Source: Hylemonella sp. UBA6679 (GTDB lineage Bacteria > Pseudomonadota > Gammaproteobacteria > Burkholderiales > Burkholderiaceae_C). Taken from it: a stretch of DNA of 64,000 nucleotides. The position numbers were made by a program, and so were the translations under genes. The stretch is from positions 1 through 64,000 of the forward strand of contig DKJZ01000102.1 in assembly GCA_002454975.1 (NCBI GenBank). The letters are read 5' to 3'. The notes below the pieces were generated by a model. The model was not told where the DNA came from and did not search any database. It was given only the letters and a program-made list of their open reading frames with translations. Positions 1 through 8,600 of the stretch are shown one piece after another; within the stretch, counting starts at the first letter, position 1, and every line of letters starts with the position of its first letter.

Positions 1-1037
1 GCAATGGCGCCGCCGTTGACGTTGACCTTGCTGGTGTCCCAGCCCATCTCGTTGTTCACAGCGCAGGCTTGAGCAGCAAAGGCCTCGTTGATTTCCAACA
101 GATCCAAGTCGGCCGCTTTCCAGCCGGCGCGCGCCAATGCTTTTTGCGACGCTGGCACGGGGCCCATGCCCATGAAGGCTGGGTCCAAACCGCTGGAAGC
201 AAAGCTGGCAATGCGGCCCAGGGGTTTCAAGCCCAGGGCGGCGGCCTTCTTGGCCGTCATCACCATCACGGCAGCGGCGCCGTCGTTGATGCCTGAGGCG
301 TTGCCCGCTGTCACACCACCGGCTTTGTCAAACGCGGGGCGCAGGCCAGCCAGGGCTTCGGCGTTGGTTTTCTTGTTGATGAACTCGTCGTTGGCAAACA
401 CGATGGGGTCACCTTTTTTCTGCGCGATGCTAAAAGGAATGATCTCATCGGCAAACTTGCCCGCATCTTGGGCTGCAGCAGCTTTTTGCTGGCTGGCCAA
501 GGCCAGCGCGTCTTGCATTTCGCGGGTGATGCCGTATTTTTTGGCCACGTTCTCGGCGGTGATGCCCATGTGGTACTGGTTGTAAACGTCCCACAGACCG
601 TCGACGATCATGGTGTCGATCATCTTCCAGTCGCCCATGCGCTGGCCATCACGGCTGCCCAGCAGCACGTGGGGCGAAGCGCTCATGTTTTCTTGGCCGC
701 CGGCAATCACGATCTCGCTGTCGCCATAAGCCACCGCTTGCGCGGCCAGCATGACCGCCTTGAGGCCAGAGCCACACACCGCGTTGATGGTCAGGGCCGG
801 GGTTTCTTTGGCAATACCGCCTTTGAGCAAGGCTTGGCGCGCTGGGTTCTGGCCCACGCCAGCTGCCAGCACCTGGCCCATGATCACCTCGCCGACTTGG
901 TCTGCGGCCAAGCCGGTGCGCTCCAGCAGGCCTTTGATGACGGCAGCGCCAAGTTCTGTGGCGGGTGTCTTGGCCAATGTGCCGCCAAATTTACCAACCG
1001 CCGTGCGGGCAGCTGAAACGATGACGATGTCTTCCAT
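1..1037 (-). CDS. phaA: Acetyl-CoA acetyltransferase (beta-ketothiolase), 3' end outside window
   Basis: Condenses two acetyl-CoA to acetoacetyl-CoA, the first step of polyhydroxybutyrate synthesis; cytoplasmic. The start is the ATG at 1035-1037, followed by MEDIVIVSAARTAVGKFGG, a standard thiolase beginning. The acyl-accepting cysteine is Cys88 in NAVCGSGLKA. The window ends inside VNVNGGAIA, just before the expected GHP histidine motif and the second catalytic cysteine, so about 345 of roughly 390 residues are visible. It lies 80 nt downstream of phaC on the same strand, which supports a PHB role over a fatty-acid degradation thiolase. The name is from family knowledge; thiolase identity is firm, PHB specificity is inferred. 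Confidence 0.93.
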   Translation of the reverse strand, partial: MEDIVIVSAARTAVGKFGGTLAKTPATELGAAVIKGLLERTGLAADQVGEVIMGQVLAAGVGQNPARQALLKGGIAKETPALTINAVCGSGLKAVMLAAQAVAYGDSEIVIAGGQENMSASPHVLLGSRDGQRMGDWKMIDTMIVDGLWDVYNQYHMGITAENVAKKYGITREMQDALALASQQKAAAAQDAGKFADEIIPFSIAQKKGDPIVFANDEFINKKTNAEALAGLRPAFDKAGGVTAGNASGINDGAAAVMVMTAKKAAALGLKPLGRIASFASSGLDPAFMGMGPVPASQKALARAGWKAADLDLLEINEAFAAQACAVNNEMGWDTSKVNVNGGAI

Positions 1038-1117
1038 GGTGTCTCCTTGTGGTAACGGGTGGGTGTCTGCGCTTTAGGCGTGAGGTGTAAGGCGTGAGGT
1101 GTAAGGGTTGCCTGACC

Positions 1118-2818
1118 TTAGGCTTTTTGCTTCACGTAACGGCCAGGCGCAGGCTCGATGGCTTTGAACTTGCCCTTGCCATAGGTTTTGGGCGCAGCAA
1201 TTTGTTTGCCAGCATGCGTCTTGAGCCAATCTGACCAGTCGGTCCACCAGCTGCCGGGGAGCTCTTTGGCACCCGAGAGCCATTCGGCGGAGGTGGTGGG
1301 CAGTTTGCCGTCGCTGCGCAACCAGTGGCTGCGCTTGTTTTTGCTGGCCGGGTTGATCACCCCAGCGATGTGGCCCGAAGCACCCATGACGAAGCGTTTT
1401 TTACCGGGCAGCACCTGGGTCGAGGCGTAAGCGCCGCCGATGGGCACGATGTGGTCTTCACGCGAACCGTAGATGTACACCGGCATCTTCACTTTGCGCA
1501 GGTCCACCTTTTGGCCGCACACCTTGAGCTTGCCAGGCTTGATGAGGTTGTTTTCCAGGTAGGTGTTGCGCAAGTACCAGGCATAGAAAGGCCCGGGCAG
1601 GTTGGTAGAGTCACCGTTCCAGTACAGCAGGTCAAAGGGCGGTGGTGTTTCGCCTTTGAGGTAGTTGCCCACCACGTAGTTCCAGACCAAGTCGTTGGGG
1701 CGCAAAAAGCTGAAGGTGCTGGCCAAATCACGGCCCTTCATCAGCCCACCTTTGCCCAGCTCTGCCTCGCGGTATTTCACAAAGTTGTCGTCGATGAAGA
1801 CATCGAGCACGCCGGTGTCGGTGAAATCGAGCAAGGTGGTGAGGAAGGTGGCGCTGGCCACAGGGTCTTCGCCGCGTGCGGCCAACACGGCCAAGGCGGT
1901 GCCCAAAATCGTGCCACCCACACAGAACCCCAAGGCGTTGATTTGCTTGGCGCCCGTGATCTCTTGCGTGACATGGATGGCCTTGATGGCCGCGTTTTCA
2001 ATGTACTCGTCCCACGTCTTGCCGCCCATGCTGGCGTCGGGGTTGCGCCAGCTCACCACAAAGGTGCGGTGGCCCTGAGCCACGGCGTAGCGAATGAAGG
2101 AGTTGTCGGGCTGAAGGTCCAAAATGTAGAACTTGTTGATGCACGGCGGCACCAAGAGAAAAGGCTTCTCGTAGACCTTGGCGGTGAGCGGCTTGTACTC
2201 AATGAGTTGGAAAAACTCGTTCTCAAACACCACCGCACCTTCGGTGGTGGCCACGTTTTTACCCACCTCAAACTGGCTCTCGTCGGTCATGGAGACCGAG
2301 CCTTTTTGCAAGTCTTCCAGCAGGTTTTGCAAGCCTTTGGCAATGCTCTCGCCCTTGGTTTCCAGGGCTTTTTTCTGGGCTTCGGCGTTGAACGCCAAGA
2401 AGTTACTCGGGGAGCTGGCCGCAGCCCACTGCTCGACGGCGAAACGCAAGCGGGCTTTGGTCTTTTCGTCGGCATCGAGCGAATCGGCCATCTCCATCAT
2501 GGTGCGGGTGTTGAGCAAATACGCTGCTGCCGCAAAGCTGGCCATGGGGTTGGTACGCCAGGCTTCGCCAGCAAAACGACGGTCCACCATGGCTGGGGCT
2601 TGTGAGGTCAAAGCGTTTTGCCAAAGCTCAGTGGCTTCTTTGAGGTATTGTTGTTGCAGGTTTTGAAGCTTTGCGGCGTCAAAATGTGGGGTCTCTGCCG
2701 CAGGCGCGCCAAATGCAGGGGGCATGGGTGCAGACGCTTTCGGGTCAGCCATCATCTGCTGAAATTGCTGGGTGAATTGCGTGAGTTGGTCCCAGAAGTT
2801 GTCAGCAGCGTTGTTCAC
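1118..2818 (-). CDS. phaC: Class I polyhydroxyalkanoate synthase PhaC
   Basis: Polymerises (R)-3-hydroxyacyl-CoA into polyhydroxyalkanoate at the granule surface. The protein has 566 residues, a normal class I length. The lipase-like box GFCVGG lies at residues 297-302 with nucleophile Cys299; the downstream GSREDHIVP and GHIAGVINP segments carry the expected catalytic Asp and His. The Q-rich N-terminal 60 residues are variable, as usual. The start is GTG at 2816-2818, with an AGGA ribosome-binding site seven bases upstream; no ATG in frame fits better. It is followed by the thiolase gene on the same strand, forming a PHB synthesis unit. No phaB or phaR is visible here. Confidence 0.96.
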   Translation of the reverse strand: MNNAADNFWDQLTQFTQQFQQMMADPKASAPMPPAFGAPAAETPHFDAAKLQNLQQQYLKEATELWQNALTSQAPAMVDRRFAGEAWRTNPMASFAAAAYLLNTRTMMEMADSLDADEKTKARLRFAVEQWAAASSPSNFLAFNAEAQKKALETKGESIAKGLQNLLEDLQKGSVSMTDESQFEVGKNVATTEGAVVFENEFFQLIEYKPLTAKVYEKPFLLVPPCINKFYILDLQPDNSFIRYAVAQGHRTFVVSWRNPDASMGGKTWDEYIENAAIKAIHVTQEITGAKQINALGFCVGGTILGTALAVLAARGEDPVASATFLTTLLDFTDTGVLDVFIDDNFVKYREAELGKGGLMKGRDLASTFSFLRPNDLVWNYVVGNYLKGETPPPFDLLYWNGDSTNLPGPFYAWYLRNTYLENNLIKPGKLKVCGQKVDLRKVKMPVYIYGSREDHIVPIGGAYASTQVLPGKKRFVMGASGHIAGVINPASKNKRSHWLRSDGKLPTTSAEWLSGAKELPGSWWTDWSDWLKTHAGKQIAAPKTYGKGKFKAIEPAPGRYVKQKA

Positions 2819-2832
2819 AGAAGTTCCTGTAC

Positions 2833-2860
2833 GAATTAATACTTACAGCAATTATGTCAA
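2833..2860 (-). promoter_or_regulatory. Possible phaC promoter
   Basis: Reading the minus strand, a perfect TTGACA lies at 2855-2860, followed after 16 bases by TAATTC (2833-2838), a poor -10 match. It sits 15-42 bases upstream of the phaC GTG. Only the -35 element is convincing. Confidence 0.3.
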
Positions 2861-2895
2861 AAAAGTCTTTCACGGAAGTTACGTAAGGTGCGTTC

Positions 2896-3207
2896 ATGTA
2901 TTTGATACCCATGGCCTGGATTTATGTGGCGTTGATGATGGCCATTGCCGAAGCCACCAACACCAACGGCACCGTGCTGGGCGGCCTGATGACCTTTGTG
3001 CTTTACGGCTTGGTACCCGTGGGCTTGGTGGTGTACCTCATGGGTGCGCCCTCGCGTAAGAAAGCGCGCAAAGCCCAGGAACAAGCCGACTTGGCCGCTT
3101 ACCTGCAAGCGCAGGCCGAGAAAACTGCGCCTGAATCAGCCACGCAGCCAGATGCAAGCGGCCATGCGCCCGCTGATGCCGTCGCGCCGGTGCGAGAAAA
3201 ACCCTGA
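2896..3207 (+). CDS. Small two-helix inner-membrane protein of unknown function
   Basis: A 103-residue protein divergent from phaC. Two hydrophobic helices are visible, at about residues 2-18 and 26-48, separated by the short polar turn EATNTNG; the remaining half is a charged, Ala/Glu/Gln-rich cytoplasmic-type tail beginning RKKARKAQEQ. I do not recognise a named family. The last 72 bases overlap, tail to tail, the 3' end of pgeF on the opposite strand, so the tail may be constrained by the pgeF sequence. The start at ATG 2896 places the first helix right at the N-terminus. Function unknown; a coding call is supported by the clear membrane topology. Confidence 0.7.
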   Translation: MYLIPMAWIYVALMMAIAEATNTNGTVLGGLMTFVLYGLVPVGLVVYLMGAPSRKKARKAQEQADLAAYLQAQAEKTAPESATQPDASGHAPADAVAPVREKP

Positions 3208-4011
3208 GTTGCTCACTGTGCACCAAGACGGGCTGCTGTCGTTGCCGTGGATTTCTGTGACCCCCAAGCGTTTGAGCTGATCGCGCGCCAAGGCGGCCAG
3301 GTCAGCCACGTACTTGGGCTTGCTTGGTTCTGAACGGCCTGCTTGTTCAATGCCGGATTTTGCGCAGCCCCCTGCTGGCAAAGGCTTGAAATGTGCGGCA
3401 TGGGCTGGGTCAAGTTCAGTGTAGGCCTGCAGCACATCAAGGCCCACTTCAAAGGCCTGCGGACCAATGCACGGCCCCAGCCACGCTATGATTTCTGAAG
3501 CGTCAACCTCAATAGCTACGAGGCTCTGAGCCGTATTTGACTTAAATTCTTGAAAAACACGGGCCAAGGTCTGGGCCAACACGCCAGCGGCCAAACCGCG
3601 CCAACCGGCGTGCGCTGCGGCCACAAAACGCCCCCCTCGGTCGGTGAACAACACAGGCAGGCAGTCGGCCACCATCACCGTGCAGGCTCGCCCTGTGTGC
3701 GTGGTGAACACCGCGTCTGCCTGTGCAGGCACATCGGCCGCCTGCTCTGGTAATGCCACACAGGCCGTGCCGTGCACCTGTTGCAGGAAATGCGGCGCCA
3801 CACCCAAAGCGTCTTGCAGCCGCGCGCGGTTGCTCGCCACATCTGCGGGTGCATCGCCCACATGGTCGCCCAGGTTGAGGCTGGCGTAGCGGCCCTGCGA
3901 CACCCCTCCTGCGCGGGTGGTGAACACCGCCTGAACGCTGCTCGGCGCTGGCCATTGCGGCACGAGCCAGTCGGGGTGCAACTTTGGCATTTTGTGCAGA
4001 TATGTGGGCAT
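3136..4011 (-). CDS. pgeF: PgeF/YfiH family multicopper polyphenol oxidase (laccase domain)
   Basis: A 291-residue member of the YfiH/LACC1 family, reported elsewhere as purine nucleoside phosphorylase/adenosine deaminase activities and as a peptidoglycan-editing factor. Signature segments are VFTTRAGGVSQG near the N-terminus, VADCLPVLF with its metal-binding Cys, AAHAGWRGLAAG with its metal-binding His, and a C-terminal end with FFSHRRDG. The start at ATG 4009-4011 gives MPTYLHKMPKLHPDW; the second Met (residue 8) is also possible. The 3' end overlaps the small membrane protein gene convergently by 72 bases. The precise biochemical role in this organism is not determined by the sequence. Confidence 0.88.
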   Translation of the reverse strand: MPTYLHKMPKLHPDWLVPQWPAPSSVQAVFTTRAGGVSQGRYASLNLGDHVGDAPADVASNRARLQDALGVAPHFLQQVHGTACVALPEQAADVPAQADAVFTTHTGRACTVMVADCLPVLFTDRGGRFVAAAHAGWRGLAAGVLAQTLARVFQEFKSNTAQSLVAIEVDASEIIAWLGPCIGPQAFEVGLDVLQAYTELDPAHAAHFKPLPAGGCAKSGIEQAGRSEPSKPKYVADLAALARDQLKRLGVTEIHGNDSSPSWCTVSNSGFFSHRRDGISGRMAACIWLRG

Positions 4012-4072
4012 GACACACAGCTTAAACCAGCGCGCGCCATGTAGACTTGTGGTTCATGCCAAGGAGATAACT

Positions 4073-4375
4073 TTGATACTTGAACTCGTTGATATCCGCA
4101 TCCACCCGGGCCAGCAAGACGCTTTTGACGTCGCGGTTGAGCAAGGCTTGAGCACTGTGATTGCCAAGGCCAAGGGTTTTCATGGCTACAAAATCAACAA
4201 AGGCATTGAGAGCCCCGAGCGCTATGTCTTGATGATTTACTGGGACACCCTGGAAAACCACACCGTTGATTTCCGTGGTTCGCCCGCCTTTGCCGATTGG
4301 CGCGCGATTGTGGGCCCCTTCTTCGCCAGCCCTCCCGCTGTGGAGCACTTCAACTTGTTGCAAAAAAAATCATGA
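4073..4375 (+). CDS. Antibiotic biosynthesis monooxygenase (ABM) domain protein
   Basis: A 100-residue ferredoxin-like dimeric alpha-beta barrel protein of the ABM/quinol-monooxygenase type; the visible pattern is ILELVDIRIHPGQ, a central KGFHGYKI strand, and the WDTLENH motif typical of the fold. I place the start at TTG 4073-4075 because a perfect AAGGAG (4061-4066) lies six bases upstream; the longer in-frame extension upstream has no such site. The stop overlaps the start of the next gene as ATGA (4372-4375), so the two are translationally coupled. Substrate unknown; the partner FAH hydrolase suggests small-molecule catabolism, which is inference. Confidence 0.8.
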   Translation: MILELVDIRIHPGQQDAFDVAVEQGLSTVIAKAKGFHGYKINKGIESPERYVLMIYWDTLENHTVDFRGSPAFADWRAIVGPFFASPPAVEHFNLLQKKS

Positions 4376-5067
4376 GCTTTGTGATCACCCCCCCTGCCCT
4401 GGTGTCGGTGCCCGTGGTGGGCCTGGCCGAGCGCTTTCCTGTCAACCGCATTTACTGCGTTGGGCGCAACTACGTTGAGCACGCAAAAGAAATGGGCTTT
4501 ACCGGCCGCGAGCCGCCCTTTTTCTTCATCAAGCCTGCCAACACCTGCGTGGTGGTCGAGGCTGGCCAAACCGGCGAGGTGCGCTACCCCAGCCTGACCA
4601 AAGAGTTCCACCATGAGATGGAACTCGTGGTGGCCATCGGCAAAGGCGGGAAAAACATCAAGGCTGCGGATGCAAAAAACCACATCTATGGTTACGCCTG
4701 CGGCCTGGACATGACCCGACGCGACCTGCAAGGCGAAATGAAAAAACTCGCCCGTCCCTGGTGCATCGGCAAAACCTTTGACGACGCCTCCCCCATCGGC
4801 CCCATCACCCAAGCGGCACAAGCCGGCGATGTCGATAACGCGGCCATATCGCTCACCGTGAACGGCGTCGACCGACAGCGCAGCACGGTGACCAAGCTCA
4901 TCTGGAACATCGGTGAAATCATCGAACACCTCACCACCGCTTGGGAGCTTTACCCTGGCGACTTGATTTACACCGGCACCCCCGAAGGTGTGGCTGCGGT
5001 GGTGGCGGGCGATGTCTTGCACGGCGAGGTACAAGGCCTCACGCCGCTGCACGTCAAGATTGTTTGA
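4372..5067 (+). CDS. Fumarylacetoacetate hydrolase (FAH) family protein
   Basis: A 231-residue single-domain FAH-fold hydrolase, close in layout to fumarylpyruvate hydrolase and YcgM-type acylpyruvases. Characteristic segments: IYCVGRNYVEHAKEMG at the N-terminus, PFFFIKPANT, the metal-binding FHHEMELVVAIGKGGKNI region and GDLIYTGTPEGVA near the end. It would cleave a C-C bond in a 2,4-diketo acid using a divalent metal. The start is ATG 4372, overlapping the stop of the ABM gene by four bases; a Nudix gene follows within seven bases, so the three form an operon. The exact substrate cannot be read from sequence. Confidence 0.9.
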   Translation: MSFVITPPALVSVPVVGLAERFPVNRIYCVGRNYVEHAKEMGFTGREPPFFFIKPANTCVVVEAGQTGEVRYPSLTKEFHHEMELVVAIGKGGKNIKAADAKNHIYGYACGLDMTRRDLQGEMKKLARPWCIGKTFDDASPIGPITQAAQAGDVDNAAISLTVNGVDRQRSTVTKLIWNIGEIIEHLTTAWELYPGDLIYTGTPEGVAAVVAGDVLHGEVQGLTPLHVKIV

Positions 5068-5073
5068 GTGCTG

Positions 5074-5616
5074 ATGCGCGCGCCCATCAAACATTGCAAA
5101 AACTGCGGCATGGCCGTGGTGTACCGCTTGCCCGATGACGGCGACACCAAGCAGCGGGCTGTGTGCACGGCCTGCACCACCATCCACTATGAAAACCCGC
5201 TCAATGTGGTGGGCACCGTGCCTTACTGGGGCGACAAGGTGTTGCTGTGCAAACGCAACATCGAGCCGCGCTGGGGCATGTGGACCTTGCCAGCGGGTTT
5301 CATGGAGCTCGGAGAAAGCACGGCCCAAGGTGCGGCGCGTGAAACCGTTGAAGAGGCCGGTGCCGAGTTTGAGATGGAAGGTCTTTTCACCGTGCTCAAC
5401 GTCCCCCGCGTGGGCCAGGTGCATTTGTTTTACCGAGCCAAGCTCTTGAGTGACCAGTTCAACCCCGGGGTAGAAACCATCGAAGCCCGGCTCTACGCCG
5501 AGCATGAAATTCCGTGGGAAGAACTGGCCTTCAAAACAGTGCGCGAAACACTTGAACGCTTTTTTGCAGACAAAAAAACAGGTCGCTACGCCATTCACGA
5601 CCTGGATATTCATTAA
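5074..5616 (+). CDS. Nudix hydrolase with N-terminal zinc ribbon
   Basis: About 180 residues. The N-terminus has two CxxC pairs, HCKNCGMAV and CTACTTIHY, typical of a zinc ribbon. The Nudix box GFMELGESTAQGAARETVEE carries the expected G-x5-E-x7-RE-x2-EE pattern that binds Mg2+ and cleaves a nucleoside diphosphate linked to another group. The layout resembles the zinc-ribbon Nudix enzymes related to NADH pyrophosphatase, but the substrate is not known. The start could be ATG 5074 or the GTG at 5068 immediately after the FAH stop; I prefer the ATG. It is the last gene of the plus-strand trio and converges on the RTX peroxidase. Confidence 0.88.
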   Translation: MRAPIKHCKNCGMAVVYRLPDDGDTKQRAVCTACTTIHYENPLNVVGTVPYWGDKVLLCKRNIEPRWGMWTLPAGFMELGESTAQGAARETVEEAGAEFEMEGLFTVLNVPRVGQVHLFYRAKLLSDQFNPGVETIEARLYAEHEIPWEELAFKTVRETLERFFADKKTGRYAIHDLDIH

Positions 5617-5617
5617 A

Positions 5618-5639
5618 GCCGAGCCCTCACGAGCTCGGC
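5618..5639 (-). terminator. Hairpin terminator between Nudix and RTX genes
   Basis: GCCGAGC (5618-5624) pairs with GCTCGGC (5633-5639) across an 8-base loop, in the 53-base gap between two convergent genes. On the minus strand it is followed by TTTAAT, a short U-rich tail, so it most likely ends the RTX peroxidase transcript; it may act weakly both ways. Confidence 0.55.
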
Positions 5640-5669
5640 CTTAAGGGGCTTGATGAGGCTTGTTCAGGC

Positions 5670-8600
5670 TTACAGCACGAAGTCGTTGGCTGTGAGGTTG
5701 ACCCGACCGCTCAAGACAATCTGGAACTCGGTGTCCAAGCGCGGGTCGCTGTCAAAGCTGCCCTCCACCACGGTGATGTCTTGCTCAGCCAAGTAGCTGT
5801 AACGCAGACCGCCGTTGGTGTTGGCCGCTGTGAACGCTGCCGTACCCAAGAAGTTGAACGCCTGGTTACCTGCGGTTTCCACCCGTGCGTCGATGGCTGA
5901 GAGGTCGATGCGATCCTGGCCTTGCGTGAAGTCCGTGATGCGCTCGGCCACCGTGGCCAAAGAGTTGCCGTCATTGAGGCCAAAGACCAAGCCCACATCA
6001 TCGGTGCTGGTGTAAACGAAGGTGTCGTTACCTGCGCCGCCCGTCAAGATGTCTTCACCAAACCCACCGTTGATGCGGTCGTTGCCCGCCCCCCCCTTGA
6101 GCACATTGATGACGTAGTTGGTGCCACTGCCGGTGATGACATCGTTGCCGCTGCCACCCGTGAAGTTCTCCACGCCAACCAAGGTGTCTGAGCGTGCAGC
6201 CGTGCTGCCCGAACCGGTGACCGTGGTCAAAGCGGCCGAATTTCCCAGGTTGACCGTCAGGCCGGTGGTGAAGGCGCTGTAATCCGCTGTGTCAGCACCT
6301 GCGCCGCCATCAATCACATCGCGCAGATTGTCGACCACGAAGGCAATGGTGTCGTTGCCTGCCCCCACCTGGAGGGTGTTGGCCACCGCGCTGTCGCGGA
6401 TGGTGTCGTTGCCGCTGCTGCCCACAACGTTCTCAATGCCGCTGAGCGTGTCTGTGCCCGTTTGTGCGCTGCTGGCCGTGCCTGCGCTCAGGTCCACCAA
6501 GGCGTCTGCGCTGGTGAGCGAGAGGTTGTAGGTGTCGGTGCCAGCACCGCCAATGTAGGTGTCGTTGCCATCGTTGAGGGAAGCACGCAAGGTGTCGTTA
6601 CCTGTGCCGCCGTCCACCACGTCGTTACCGACCTCACCGCTGAGGGTGTCGTTACCGGCCAAGCCCAGCAAGAACTCATTGCTGGCTGTGCCCGTCAAGG
6701 TGTTGGCACCCAGGGTGCCCACCACGCCGTTTTCAACAGACACCACGGTGTTGGCACCGAAGGCGTCGTTGTAGCTGGCATTGAGGCGCACCGTCACACC
6801 GGCTTGGTTGTTGAGGCTCAGGCCATTGGCACCGGCAATGTTGTTCCAGGCGCCGTTGGCCCCCTGGCTTTGCCACTGGTAGCGCAGGTTGCTCATGCCG
6901 TCGGGGTCCACCAAGGTGCTGGTGGCCGTGAAGTTGGCCGAGGACTCCACGCCCAAAAGGTTGTTGTTGATGGTATAGCTGCTGATGTTGAGCGAACCCG
7001 TGGGTGCTTCATTCACATTGTTGACCGTGACGTTGTAGGCCTGGTCGGTGGTGGCAATGCCGTCGCTCACACGCACCACCACGTCGTACATATTGTTGGC
7101 GCCACTGTCGGTGGGGGCCTCGAAGTTGGGCGCGCTGATGAAGCTCAAGGCACCACTGGCACTGTCGATGGTGAACAGCGCTGCATCGGCACCGCCAGCC
7201 AAGCTGTAGGTCAGGGTTTGGCCCACGTCTGCATCGGTAGCCACAATGTTGGCAACCAATTGGCTGTTTTCGTTGATGCTCAGGTTGGGGCCTGTCACAA
7301 ACACAGGCGCGTCGTTGACCAGTTCAGCCAGCGAGAACTCACCGTCTTGGAAGCGCACACGCTCGATGTTGAAGATGCGGTCCACGCCATCGGCCAAGGT
7401 GCCTGCGGTGTGCGCCACCGAGACGCTGCCGTCGGTGTTTTCGGTCAGGGTGTAGTTGTCTTTGAGGTCACTGAACACAGCCACGTCGCTGTCGATGTTG
7501 CGCTGGTCGCCATCGAGCACCTCTCGCACAATGCTGAGCTGGCCGGGGTTGAGCGTGCGGTCAAACATCAAGGTGGACAAGACCTTGCCGTTGTAGAGCA
7601 GCGAGTTGTCAAAGGCGCTGTAGACCTGACCGCCCATTTCGTTGGCCCAAGCCACCATTTGACCTTCTGGGTTGTTGATGGCAATGCGCACATTGAGGTA
7701 GCTGTCACCGTCGATGATGTCGTTGCCGGCTTTGCCCTCGATCACATCGCTGCCGCCGCCACCGAGCAAGATGTCAGCCGCGGTGTCGTACACCGTGATG
7801 GCCTGACCCGCGTTGTCGCGCACCACCGCTGCGTCATCGAACACCACCACAGACTCTTGCTTGCCCGCCACAGTGAAGGTGGCTGTCTCGAGCTGGCCCA
7901 CCAATTTGTTCAGGCCTTGAATGCGCGCCACACCCTCTACGGTGAGTGCGTTGGCATAAGACTGGAAAGGCGTGCTGGCCAGGTCAAACTGCGCGGCTGC
8001 ACCGGTGGCTTCGTCGTAGGCGCCAATGACCGTCTCACGGCCTGTGAGCACATCGCCAAAGTCAGAACCCGAGAGCCCTTCAACCAGGTCAAAGCGATCG
8101 CGCAAGATGTTGGCTTGCTGGTTCACAAACAAAGGAATGCCCAAGTCCGCCTCCACGCCCTTGGTGGCCCCCTTGTGGATGGCCCAATCAAAGCCGGCCA
8201 TGCCGTTGTTACGCTCAATGCCAGCGCCTTGGACCATGATGTCGTCGCCTGACTCGGCGTCGTAGTCGTTGTCACCATCGCGGCCAATGATGGTGCTGTT
8301 GAAGAACAGCTCGGAGTTGTCACCCGCCAGGGAGTCCAAACCGCCTGCGCCCACACCGCCTTCAATCCAGTCATCGCCCTCGTTGCCTTTGAGCACGCTG
8401 CCATCCACAGGACCCGACACAAAGTCGTTGCCAAAACCAGCGGTGACGTCTTTGGCCTCGGTGCCGCCGTAAATAAAGTCCTGGCCTTCGCCGCCAAAAA
8501 TCAAATCCAGCCCATTGCCGCCGTTGATCACGTCGTTGCCCGCATCGCCGTGCAGCACATCACCTGCGCCGATGTCGTTGCCTGCGTCGGTGATGATGTC

